Shown here piece by piece: positions 12,601-25,000 of a stretch of DNA of 64,000 nucleotides. Position numbers and translations under genes: made by a program. Numbering within the stretch: position 1 is the first letter of the stretch; the number at the start of each line of letters is the position of its first letter. The notes beneath the pieces were generated by a model. It saw only the letters and a list, made by a program, of their open reading frames with translations. It ran no database searches and was not told the origin of the DNA. Origin of the DNA: Saccharina japonica (taxonomy: Eukaryota; Sar; Phaeophyceae; Laminariales; Laminariaceae); the NCBI GenBank assembly GCA_008828725.1, contig MEHQ01002123.1, positions 208,887-272,886 on the forward strand, given 5' to 3'.

Positions 12601-15174
12601 GCAGCTGCGTGGAAATCCCAGGTGAGAGTTTAAGGTTACCGGGTGGGGCATGCAAGAACTAGCCCTAGCCCTTGTTTTGAAGGAGGTCTCACACCTGGTT
12701 CATGCGGGTGGTCGAAAAATTATTTTTCGACACCTCACATAATTTTTTGTTCGTTAGGGGGGGGGGAGTTACTAAAACCAAGTGAAAAAAATGAAAATAG
12801 GGATAATTTGTTTTTCCATTTTCTTATTTCATCATGTGATCACAACGGTTGCAACGGTTTTCTATTCCGACCTCTGGGGGTGTGGTGTGTCGTTTTCTCT
12901 TTTTTTCTGGACGCCCCCTGGAATGCAGCAGGCACGGTGAGAACGAGGCCACTGTCCCTGTAATAGTATTCCGGTATGCTCATAGCAGCCCTTCGCGAGC
13001 AGAAAATGTTCATTTTGGCTCGGCACTCCTCCAAGTAAGGACATCTACTCGTCTTGTAGGGCAGATCACTACTACTTTGGGTCTTGGATCGTGCACCCTG
13101 GATGCTGCTGTAGGCCTGAACCTTCGCAGGCATCTCCTGCCAGCATTTTATTACGGGAAGATGCCTATCGATTCAATACCTGGTACCCTGTAGCTAATTA
13201 TGCACTCGATTCAATACTGGTGCGCATTGTACTCCTGTAGATGCTTCCCGACGCGCTGTAGTCCATCTGTATCGCACATTGCACCACAATACCAGTTGCT
13301 CGCTCGATCTGACGTACCAGGTGGGCTTCGATCAACCGCTGGTTTGAGGCGCTGGAGATGAGGGAAACATACATGGCCACCAAGAGCGACTTCTACACCC
13401 ACGTCCAGGATATCCCACCACAGTGAGCCAACCCATCCGAAACGGCACTGACTGTTCTGTTTGTTTCTGTTTGTTACAAATCGGTAATACGGGGAAATAA
13501 AATGGATGCCGCAGGAGTTGATATATTAATGCCCGGCGTTGTCGACACGCTGCGGCGACGTTTTCGGGATGTGCTTTAAAACATTAAAACAATACAATGA
13601 CATGTAAGTACTTGTATTGTAACGGGGCATTACCTCTACAGCCTACGTACAGGTTAGGTTGCGGGCGCACTTGGTGGGCGGCCTCGCTAATATGTTGAAC
13701 AGTTGTACACGTTCACGTTCGACGGTTTGGCAGGTACGGGAATGGCCAGAGCGTGCAACGGGCGGAAGCTATGAAGGCAACAATCGATGGATCGGACGGA
13801 TCATGGTCTCTACCGTTGCCAGCTCTTCACCCTACTGAGGCGAGCATCAACAGCCTGCAATAGTTGGCTGCACGCGTACGCGTCTTGCTTCCAACAATAC
13901 CATTATTGGTATAACGTGTGTTGGCCGATCAGCAAGGAATACACTTCGGTATGGAATATTGCGTAGGCATGTGCATGCTGCTGACAGACGATATAATCCA
14001 ACCCTACTGCTCGTTTTTTCCCATCAGGGATTGGAGCCTGTCTCGACCAGCAACGATCCCGGAGACACGGGAGCCCGGTAAGCCTAGCGTCACAGATGCC
14101 GCGCTTCACAAACGCGAAAGCGTCCGGTCGCAACACAACACCTTTCGTACTTAACTCTTGGTTATATTTAAGGATGGTGTGTAGGTGGGCGGGCGTAGAA
14201 CTGCCTCCCTCTGACCGCCATGCTGCTCACGTGCTATTTTGTATGGTAGGCATGAGGCGGCCTACAAGCTAACCGGGAACGCGGAAGCTGTGGCGCGGTT
14301 CGCTTGCAGGGGGGCCGGCAGAGGATCAGGCTGGTCAATGCTCCCCGGCCGGGCCCCACTCTCAGATCCTAATGCCAGCCCGAACCTACACATTTTACCG
14401 GATGTGGACTACTGCCTGCGCAGGGTGAGGTTTAAAGCATGTCTGGCTAGCGTATAGGTAGTGGCGTCGGTTTTGTGTAAAAATCTTCGCCGGTTGCAAC
14501 TCGCCTACTGCAAAGTCGAGCAGGACTTCCCCCCCGACATCACGAGTGTCAGCGCCGAGAAGATACTATCGCACGGATGGGTCCTCCTTGTTCCTCTTTC
14601 CCGTTCAGATCGCGTCGGCCATGATGAAAGGCTCGCTGGAAGAAGACCAAGCCGTGCTGACGAGCGGGGCAGTGAGCAGCGGACAAGACCCTGGCACGGT
14701 CGCTGCAGTCGAGGCCTCTCTCGTCTACCTCCGTGATAGGGTGAGTGAGCCTCGGGCGAATGGGCGACAATTATTCGAACACTGATGTCCCTCAATGGTA
14801 CATTCCCTATTATTACTACTGTAACAATACACGGTTACAAGTTCTCAACACGTAGTCACATGTTAACGTTCGTAAGGAGAGCTATTATTCGTTATCTAAT
14901 ATTCAGACCGTGGTGTCCATCTTTACAGACGCATCAACACGTTGCCTCGTGCATCCTATATATCCCAGTACTTGTCACTTCTGCCAGGTAAACAACTCTG
15001 CGCCGGGTGATGGAGGCATTTCGTCGTCTGCGATTAACCAGCTTGATTGTCCCGATTTGCTTCATGCCCTACAATTTTTTCGACCAGATCGGCGTGCCGC
15101 GAGACATGAGCTATCCAGCTGCGCGACAATTTAGAGCTCATTTGAACTGGGCCATCGATATTCTGAAAAACTGA
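3604..15174 (+). CDS. Plastid-targeted glutathione S-transferase-like protein (14 exons, 518 aa)
   Basis: Exons: 3604-3692, 8271-8462, 9618-9741, 10018-10076, 10319-10397, 10608-10714, 11375-11474, 11788-11911, 12558-12621, 13321-13422, 13734-about 13856, 14250-14424, 14609-14740, 15088-15174 (stop TGA). The first exon encodes a signal peptide with LAF near residue 20. A thioredoxin-like GST N-domain follows, with WCPYC at residues 129-133, a dithiol CxxC site as in omega/lambda-like or plastid GSTs, then [12 protein letters not shown]. The helical C-domain includes [34 protein letters not shown] and a C-terminal [21 protein letters not shown]. It is longer than a classical GST (about 220 aa), as are related cyanobacterial and plastid members. 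Likely glutathione-dependent thiol transfer or reduction in the plastid; substrate unknown. The join between exons 11 and 12 is the weak point: the best phase-consistent donor is a GC (13857). Exon 1 is joined to exon 2 across 4.6 kb by phase and by the targeting logic. Confidence 0.82.
4030..5310. repeat. Dispersed ~1.2 kb repeat, copy A, in GST intron 1
   Basis: Blocks here recur in the same order at 6735-7900. Shared blocks are a GC-rich hairpin (about 4034-4084), GCCAAGAGATTCATGGTGCA, the segment with AAAGCACAGCAACACG, an A-rich block followed by ATCCACA, and a ~190-bp block with GGTACACGCACGAACCCAAA. No coding capacity is recognised. It is probably a non-autonomous mobile element or segmental duplicate; the ends are approximate. 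Confidence 0.7.
4505..4664. repeat. Degenerate TACTCG/ACTCGT microsatellite
   Basis: About 160 bases of irregular TACTCG, TACTCC and ACTCGT units inside repeat copy A. Copy B carries only a few units at the same place (about 7495-7510), so the array expanded or shrank after the two copies separated. The Ser/Tyr/Thr-rich open frames across it are translation artefacts. Confidence 0.85.
6735..7900. repeat. Dispersed ~1.2 kb repeat, copy B, in GST intron 1
   Basis: Second copy of the element at 4030-5310, same orientation, about 2.7 kb downstream. It carries an extra partial copy of the GC-rich block (about 6954-6985) before the GCCAAGAGATTCATGG segment, so its left part looks internally duplicated. 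The last shared block (7680-7880) is nearly identical to 5120-5310. Confidence 0.7.
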
Positions 15175-16015
15175 GGCGTTCGGTCCACTCCGTCGTGCTT
15201 GTGAGGGCTCAAGGTAAACAGACGCTGCATACCGAAGATTTCGTGGGCGTGTTTGAGAACCAGTCACATTATGCGCGACGCGCAGCGAAAACAGCAACTA
15301 CTACTGCACTATTCCGGCGCGATGGCACTTTAAATTTCAGGCTCACTGAACAAGCGCGTGGCACAATTCCGTTTGCTTGCATCATATTATACATACATGG
15401 TGTGACAATCGAGACGCGCTGCGGGAAAGGCAGCTGTTGAGAAAGACCATAAGACCCGTGGCTGTAGCAGTAGCCGTGGTAAGAGTGTTGTGTACCAGGT
15501 AGTATATTCTATGTAGTGCGTGCAAAAGCTTTCACTTGACCAGAACCATGTGACGGATTCTGAGGAAGACTGTTTGTAACATTGACCAACGCGCGGTATC
15601 TCCGTACACGCGGCAAAGAAAATGCGAGCGCGAAAGCAGCAGCTCATACCATTCATACACTGGTAACACCTCATTCTGCCACATGCCTTAAACACAAAGC
15701 ACGTGCATGTGTGGTACATGCGAGGTACATGCGAGTCACCTGCATCACACCAAAATAAAAGCAACAAAAGCATAAAAGCGAGCGAGAAATATCCTAGGAA
15801 TGCCAAGCATTTTCGAAGCCCCAGGCAAAAGTCGGGGGAGGCTGGATAATGAAAAGAAACAACCGCTATGTTACTGTAGTGGTAGTTGCAACGACTATAT
15901 TAGATTGCGCCGTCAGAAGCACTCGTCATTTACTGCAGCCATGAACCACTGTCGACCCACAACCATCCGCAAGCCATCGCCAATTCCTTCCGTCCAAGAC
16001 GTGCCACAATCCAAT
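15175..16015. other. Convergent intergenic region GST/RAD23
   Basis: About 840 bp between the stop codons of two tail-to-tail genes; it must contain both 3' UTRs and polyadenylation sites. I see no coding exon or repeat that I recognise. It contains one copy of the dispersed TACCAGGTA word near 15492. Confidence 0.6.
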
Positions 16016-19000
16016 CTATCCATACATATCCTCGTCTTCGTCGCCCTCTCCTTGTGCCGGGTTGTCCGCCGACGGGTTCGCGGGGGCCTCCTCGCCGCTA
16101 GCAGGAGCCGCAGAGGGGGCGGCAGCGGCGTCAGTTGGCGTAGCTTCGGCGGCGGGGGCCACCGCATCTCCACTCGTCGCTACTGGTGCTGCCGCTGGTG
16201 CTGCTGCTGGAACTGGGGCCGCCACAGGGGTAGATGCAGCAGCTGGTGCTTGGAAGGCCGGCTGCACCCCTGCCCCCATATCGTTTAGAAGGAGGTTTGC
16301 GGCGAGCGCCTCGTTCTTGTCGCACGCCAAATATGCCTGTTATTAGTGCACGGGAACATCGATACGATAACATCCACCCGGCATGGGGTCACAATTCGAT
16401 TGTGGAGTATATACCCGCCAGACGATACGCTTCATGGCTTGCTCTTGGCTTGCTGTCAGTTTTGCTGTTCTGTTTCCCATTCTAAAATCGTCAGGCATGT
16501 TGCGCAGAGATCGCTTCTGCTTCACCGTCAACCACTACAGTAATAACAATACCAACGAACAACAGTATATGAAACATGAACTTTGTATCACTACGAGTAG
16601 CGCTTGAAGGAATTGCAATATCACACCCGTCACACTGTTCTTCCTTCTTTTTTTACTGGTACGTCCTTCCTCGCGATCGTCGGTGCAAATCGGGGGTGCA
16701 AGGTGAAAAGTGTTACACCTATCTCTAAAGAAGGCGGTATACTCTAATATACCCTACACTACTCTACCGAACTACGAACTACGAGTACTTCATTGCTTTA
16801 TTGTGGCTTGACGTTCACCTGTGCCGCATCTGTTCGGTCGAACCCTAGCTCTGAGAGGCGCGCGACAGCAGCCCCTTCTTCTTCCGTCAGACGAATCACG
16901 TTACCGCCTGGTCCTCCTGCTCCACCAGCCCCTGGAGGCGCACCTCTCATGCCCCCCGCCATCCCTCCTGCGCCCGGCATCCCCCCGGAACTAACCATTC
17001 CCATCAGCTGCTGAAACTGATCCTGCGGCATTTGGCCGATCACCTGGCTCACCTGCGAGCGGTGTGGAAGGAGCGAAATACAAATCACGCAGACAAGCAA
17101 ACGTTACCCCACATGTTCCTAACGTACTGCCAAAGAGTCCAACACAAATTAAAGTCTGACGTCGTTGATTGGCAAGCCGGTCGCCCCGCTCGGTCGTCTA
17201 GCAGGTAGCCACGAAGACTGTTGAGTTGGAGGTCGAGGGTTCGAGTCTCCGTATCGAGATTATTATTTTCACATGACACCAACTGTCGAGAGCGCATATA
17301 TCCTGATTATAGCGTGGGTAAGCACAAAAATGCAAGGCAAAAACCGTAGTGGGGAAGAGCCTACTTTGTGACCCCGGATCTGAGTAACGACTAGGAAGGA
17401 GAGAAAGGGAGGGCGAAGATAATAAATGGGATGAGAAAAAAAAATCACGACGTGGTACTATTATTAATAGTACTATTATAGCTATAGCTCAAGAGTACGT
17501 GTCGGCCAGTGCAGCAGTACAGTACAGAACAACGACGTCGACCAGTTGGGACTGTAACGTGCGCCTTCACCTGCGCTAGCTGCTGAGGAGAGACCCCCAT
17601 CGCTGCCGCCATCTGTGCTCTCTCCGCAGGGGTAAGACCTTGTAGCAGGTGAGCCACCTGGGCGGGGTTAGTCGCCTGACCTCCAGCCCTATTCATATCA
17701 GCATAAACAGAGGCACGACCAACACCAAGGGCCCATCGGATTTCAGCTCAGCTCAGCTCCCACAAAATGACTACCGTCGAGCGGCTACATACCACACAGT
17801 AGATACCAGTACAAGATACTCGCCCGAGGTGATGTGAGCGAAAGTTCTTGAAATACTTCAAATACACGTACCACCGACGTCCAACGATGTCGCGCTCTGG
17901 TACACTCGAAAGCGTAGAGTGTCGAAAAAAATATTATTCATACGTGCGAGTACACAAAGGTTGGAACGAAACCACGTTCGTGTCCGGCTCCCAATAGTCT
18001 ACATAGCGTAACAACGCCGGCGCTGACTTGTAGTCCAACTCCGTTGTACACCTCGTTCAGTACATTCCAAGTACAGTGTATATTGTACGATACCGAATAT
18101 GAGACATCGTCACCGTTTCTAATATTTTTATATACACACGATGAAAAAATACTACGAAGTGCACCTGGTAGGTGGGGTCAGTCTGATATGCAGAGCTTAT
18201 TTTTCACACCGCGCCACAGAGAGGAAAAAAGGCGTCAAGTGGTCCAGTCTTCCGTACATGTCATGTGCAACTTCCACAAGCTGAACTTTTGAACCCATCC
18301 ACCGCAGTAGCTGGGCAACATCATCTACAGAGTCCGCCGACCACTACCGAAATGCCGTGCGCACATGTCTTGCCGACTGATGCTCACTGGAGAAAATAGT
18401 GGAAGGATGCCATCACCTGCGTGCAGCACAACCTAATCTAGCTTCAAAAGCAACCTGGCCATATAATACTCACCCCATCATGGAGCCAAGGGCACCCATA
18501 CCGCCAGCGGGTGCGGCTGCTGCTGCAGGGGGGGCAGACTCGTCAACAGGCTCGTTCATCAGCGCGATGAACTCCCCTTGGTTTTCGTGAATGCGAGCAA
18601 GCAGCGTCGGGCTCTGCTGCCCGATCATTTGCAGCACGTTCGACAACATTGCAGGGTCGCGCTGCACCAAGCGCTTCAAGTCATTGAACTGCGGGTGCCT
18701 ACGAAAGTCGTCGAGCGTCTCCATAGCTCCTGAACCTGGAGCTGGCGGCTGCGCGGCGGCAGCAGATGCAGCCTGGTGGGCCAGTGGTTGCGAAGGGCAA
18801 GGGACGGGGGCGATGAGGCACACCCAAGCTTGTGACAATTAAACCCCCTATACTAATGCCGTAGAAGTAAACTCTTACGTTTGACATTTGCAGTTCCAAC
18901 TGACCATACCCAAACCATACCTAGTACTGGTAGCTATTATCAACAGTATTTTACCTGTAATGCGACGTCCGTGGCCACTTCGTACAAAACGTACGGACTA

Positions 19001-22000
19001 CTCGTATTGCAGTATTGCAAAGCACGAGCTTTACAGCAGTAGTTATGAAACTCGTGAGAATTTCGGTAAAGCAATGATCTAAATATGCGACGAATTCGAC
19101 AGCACTGTTTTATGTCGTCTGACAAGTTAACAAGCACCAGTATGCTGGAGGTTAGTGCTTGCACTACGCTGACGCACCTGTACGTTATCAGGGATTCCCG
19201 TCATGAGGAATTCTACCGCTACGTCCGGGTTGCCCATGGCAGCGCGGAGAGCGGCTGAAGCCTGGTCTTCGGGGAATCCCATGTCGGTCAGCTGGCGAAC
19301 GTGCTCAGCGTTCGGGGCGGCACTAGCAGCTGCCGCAGCGGCAGCTAGGGGAGCGGCGGCTGGAGACGCTGCTGCCACTGGAGCAGGGGCGGGGGACGGC
19401 GCCGGGGCCGCTGCTGCGGCCGGTGCAGCGGCGGCGGCAGCTACGGCGGGCTTCGGCTAAGAATGCAAAAATAAACGGAAAACGAAAGCCGAGGACAAGA
19501 ACCGTAATTAGGACGAAGGTAATCGAGGGGTTTTACGTTTTACAGCCTAACATTGCGAGGAATCTGTACATACAATATTATACTGTACACTGTATGTAGT
19601 GCCTGGTGATAATATGACAAATATATATATACTAGGGAATAAGAGCCCCCCCCGCCCCCACGGCGGTAGGGCCACAAGCGTGAGCGGCTCGTATTAAAAA
19701 AAATAACTCAATAGGAAGGACACTATTTATTTCCGCTGTTTTAGTTTTTTCGGGTGCTTATGAGTGGTGAACGTTGAAGCTCATGCTACACATTGTTGTC
19801 TTATGTCAATAATACTTACGATTATTTGGGGGAAAACATCGAAGGATTTCTTGTTTCTGTCTCAAGGCGGGATAATCATCATAATGTAGCAGTTGCAAAC
19901 AAGGACATTATATGGAGAGGGGGTTGTCGTTCGATGCTTCCTCGGAAGTCAACGGGGAGGAGGTTGAAGGTGTAGGGCTAATTGAAGACACCTACTGTAG
20001 TTTTCGTAGTATCGACGGTTGCAAATCACCGTTTTAGGTGTGGACTTATTGGGGCCTGGGTGAATGAAATATGTGAGATTTCATCATGTTGGCACAGCAG
20101 CAGTAATTTTCACTGATAATATCGCTTCACACTGTCGGGTGGGGTTAGCATTACGCTGGGCTGGGTAATTGATCGACCTTTTACCCCTATAGCTAAGTAG
20201 GTATACCCTCACATTTGACGTTGTCGAGGACACGGGTTCAAATCTCACTTCGAAAGTATCTTTCACAGAAACGCTTGAGCGTGCGTCCCTAAAAAACACG
20301 TCTCCCTGGTTCCCCAGCTATCGAAACGAAGCGGGTAGGTCAACGTATGGCCGTATACGGTGCCGACGTCCCAAATATTCCGCCGTTCAGAGGGGGGGGG
20401 GTGTTACAAGGATTACCCTGGGCTGGGTAGTTAATCGATAATTTACCCCTATCGCTCAGTAGGTAATACCCTCACAAAATACTATTAATATACCATGTAC
20501 AATATCCCTACCAGTAAGTCCCAAATATCGAATAATGGATGGAAGACGAACAGAAGTGACATACCCATAGATCCCCTTGTCCCCCATTGGGCGTGCTTGC
20601 ATGGTTTTGATGGGTCACTTAATTTACAGTAGACTTAGTGTTCTGTCCAATTTATCATAGCAACTTAGAGTGGAGCAAATAAATGCAAACAAAAATAATC
20701 CAGTTTTTTCTCCCACACACGCATTCAAAACGCACGCCTCTCCCTACGCCGGCATGCCCGGCACCGTCTTCTTACGTCGCAGGTTGGCATGCTGTAGTAC
20801 AACTCGTACGTGCGCTGTGATTGTCTTCGTGATTCGCGGCTGCTCTACGTACGAGTATCGCAGCAGTGCGGTTGCTAATTTTAATCTTTGCTGAGATTGT
20901 ACCGTTCATTCTCGCTATGGTCGTACTCGTATCATATGATACGCACGTCGCCTGTCACCGTGCGCGACGAAAGCACCACTGCTTTAGAAACGGACGGGGT
21001 CTCTGAAGGCCCCTAAACAATATCCCCTCCTCCTCTGCTCGTGTTCAAAGCCGTCCCGAACTCGTCCAACATGCACATATCCGGAGATCACCGTAAGGAT
21101 CTCCCATGCAAGTATCACTAAACCCCCCTGTCATAAGATCTCCGTCTCTTATGAGATCACCGTAAGGATCTCCTATGCAAGTATCACTAAACCCGCCTGT
21201 CATAAGGTCGCCGTCTCTTATCGTACAAACTGTGTCGTCGAGCATGGATGCTCCAACAACCTGGCGTCTCCTCGACGTTACACAGACAAGAAAGGAAAGT
21301 GCCACAGGCTCAAGCAGAACCTGAGCCCGTACTCATACTCGTACGAGTACGTATATACGACGGGGATACGTAGTTGATACCTGGTTCGTACATACCAGAC
21401 AACACATACGAGTACATACGTCAAGTACTCGTATTCGTACGCATATACGAACAGGGATACTTGGTTTATATACCAGGCAAGTATCATACAAGAAAACAAT
21501 CACAATTTTTCATGTTTGACATTTTGACATATCGATCGACAAACCCAACGACTGCGTCATGGACTCTGAACGCATCGCGTCATGGACCTCCAAACCACCT
21601 TTGTGTCACAGTCCACGCACCTCGGTCGATGATATGTGGAGGGCGCCGATCAGGCGTCTGGTGAAAACGCATTTGGCTGATGATGAGTTCAAAACAGAGT
21701 ACCAAAATTCTCCAATCAGAAGAAAGACAATTTTTGAAGGTTTTCGGACGAAGGCCGTCGGACGCCGCAAGCAACCGCTCGCCTCCTAGACTACGAATCG
21801 TAATGATACCTTCGAGGCCGCTATGAAAATTTGCTGGCCTTGCCCGGTACGAAGTTAGTTAGTCGTGGACTGAGTCTATTTCGAGATCGAAAGTCAACCG
21901 TCGCATGCAGAATATATGTTCTATTTGTGGTTGATTTGAAAAATTGAGCATCAAAGCAAACTGTTTTTTTTTTTTCCCATCAGCGCTACTCTAAGTTGCT

Positions 22001-25000
22001 ATGATAAAGTGGGCATCAAAGATTACTTGATTAAAGTATTGTTTTTTGGGCATCAGACGAACTATATATAATAGATACTGTAGATGTATGGCCCACCCGA
22101 TGAGACATTCACTCTATATACTGGCTACCCACTTTTTCTCGCTCAATTTTGAAATTTGCCGCTGAAACGAAGTTTGCCGTGACCGTGTGGGCAAGGTGCA
22201 GCAGAATTCGAAAACAATAGAAATAGATTATCAACATCACATCTCCATATATGCTAAGGCTGTTTCCCATGTGGTTCGATTTCGACCTTCAGATTTGTAT
22301 TTTTCGATCCCAAAAATGAAACCGTCGGTTTATGCAGTCCGAATGTGCAAAATCTGAGTTTTTTTTTTTTTAATTAGATAATCCGATGGCCCAAGTCGTC
22401 AGATTGTGGCCCAAAATCCGACGACTTGGGCCATCAGATTTTTAAATCGAAAAATGGCATGGTCTCTAAGATGTTATCCACCCAAGCAAGCAGCAGCAGA
22501 AATATTGATGAGTTCGATGGTGACACAGCGACATTGCTTTGCGCCCCACGTGCAGTCGGCGGTCGGTGCGTCTCTCCATGGCCAGACTACAGTTGGCTGG
22601 CGCGGGCTCGGGCCCAGAGACAACGAGAAGCGCACTCGGCGCGCGCCTCTGCGTGGATACGTACTCGTACACTACAGCAACAGCAGCAGCAGCAGCAGTC
22701 CGTCAGTCAGCGTGCTGGGCTCTCATTGTGTCGAAATACAAAATTCCGGGACAGGTTGACTCGAGCACACTCAGCACGTCTAATCGCTGCCAGACTAGAG
22801 GCAGTCAGCGTGGGCTCGGACTCCTACGCCCAGTGCAGCGCACTCGCGCCTCTTCGCGGCGCCAGACCACAACAACAACAACAGTTGGTCTCGACGTTTG
22901 CTCGAATCTCCGCCCGCGAAATAAATCCGCTTATTTTGCATAGTAGGAAGACTGTTTCGATTTGCGAACTTCACAGCCGAAAATACGATCTGGTCAAAAT
23001 ATGAACCGCATAGGAAACAGCCTAAAACCTACCGGAATAGACTATTCGTACCAGTATGTTAATATTTTTGGGCTGTATCGTTCCATTTTTTACAGCTGTT
23101 CCCTGTGGTGAGACGAACAAGATGGCCGAAAAATGTTGTTGAAAAAAGACGCAGAGGACGACAAATAACATCCCTATTTCCTCCCCTATTTTTGACACGC
23201 GATTTATCGCGCCAAAGTTATATGAAGAAACGGAAAAAATCGACCCCATCGATTGGGCGAATCTCCCCGAATCCGTTGAGTTTTCAGAGGTTTGCCATGC
23301 CAATATTGCAACTAAAACATACTGGTACCCAATTACCGTTCAGAATCACAGTTTTGTGCCGATTTCTGGAATTGTCAGTAGAGTGAAAAATCATCGGGCG
23401 GAATATACGTGCTCGAGGGTTTACAGACTACAGCTGTGTGATAACGATCACTTCACACACACCGAGTTATTTTGGTAGCATCCAGAAGCAGGTGCATACC
23501 TGCTGTACCGTCCATACCTGGTTATATGCCGATCATAGAACAGGCGACGACTGGATGGAGCATACAACAATAACAATGCCACTATATAGCACTACGTAGC
23601 AGTACCACTTTTTATTATGAATACTATACAAGTAGAAAAGCAGTTGCAGCAACACGTGGGAATACTGCAGCTGCTACTGATATCATATACCAGGTACCTG
23701 GTATATTGCTTACGTACAAGCTCTGCTCGCGCACGATTTCGAGTATGTACGAGTGAGTAGTAGTACAAGTAGGACTACCAGAGAAACGAATTATTCCTCC
23801 GTGTTCGACACCTGGTGTCATATGTATGATGTATGTATATACAGCAGTAGGGGGGCCTATATAAGGCGGTGTAGTGCACCGAGATTTTGACCACCCTATC
23901 TCGACAGACCGCCCTATTGGGCTTCTGGTGGTATCCCAGTAAAGCGGTTACCGCCCTGTTGAGTACATACAACGTTTTAAGGTACAGCACAGAGTGCTGC
24001 TGATCCAAAATATGACAAAAAGATGACCCAGAGGGCCTCACGAAGAGGGATACCATACGTGTGCTCGAAGAAGGAAGGTACAGCGTTGCAACAGTTAGAG
24101 GCGAGAACGAAGGGCTATTTTGACCCAAAAACGTGGCAGGCTATTCGAAATCACCACCCTAAAAATCCAACAAACAGGCCAAAATCAAAATAGCCTGGGA
24201 AAGTCTAATTACTCGGCTTTACACTACCTAAACGGTACTTTCTATATCAGGAAAATCTCCGAGGTGGAGACCAGTTTCACGCTGACACTTGACACACACC
24301 TCTGGCTGGTGAAAACGAAGAGGATGGACGCACATTCGGCAATATTGTTAATATCTGGCGCTTTTAAAGGCGGAATAACACGTTTTTGGGCATCTTTCTT
24401 GCTCTTTGGGCGAGGGAAAGACTTGTCACGTTTATGTAGACACATTTATAACGTTCCATTGCGTTGGGATATGGTGCGCACAGCAACGCAACCCCCAACT
24501 GATTTCATTCAGCAACCGTCCAGAAATTTCCATCCGAAAATAGCCTCTTGCCCGGTTTTCGGTCTGCAAGAAATCTGATTTTGTGATGGGAAACAAAAAA
24601 AAACACGAGGGGAGTACGAGTACGATCGTAAAGGGAATAAGAGAAGAGTCGGTCGGGCCATGATGGATAGTTATCTAGAACGCACAGGACAAGCGATGCA
24701 CGAGGCTCGGCGGTGGCACGCCAGGCGACTGCCATCGAACGCGGTGGCCTCGCCGCGGCCGAGTCCATCCGCGATCGGGCGGTGAAGGAACGGAACAAAA
24801 GTCGCGCGGAGGCCTCTGAGACTAAGGCACAGCTCTCAAGCGCAGTTGCTCAAATTCACGAGCACCAGTCCAACATAAAGCTGCAACTAGACCTCCGCCG
24901 CGAGTCAGACGCGGTGCTGGCCACCACCCGGGCTGAGCTATGCGACCAGCAAGAAGCCGCACGCAAGCAGGAGGCGATGCTAGCTGCATCAGACGCGCGT

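Noticed and set aside
15387-15806. 139-codon minus-strand open frame between GST and RAD23
   Set aside because: Cys/Phe/Leu-rich without known motif, in a convergent 3' UTR region; no exon-like support.
20165-20280. Possible tRNA gene (A- and B-box-like motifs)
   Set aside because: The T-arm pairs in only about three of five positions and no acceptor stem forms; better read as a tRNA-derived repeat.
22426-23004. 192-codon open frame
   Set aside because: Lies in RAD23 intron 2 and starts within family E; Gln-run from a CAG repeat, no recognisable domain.
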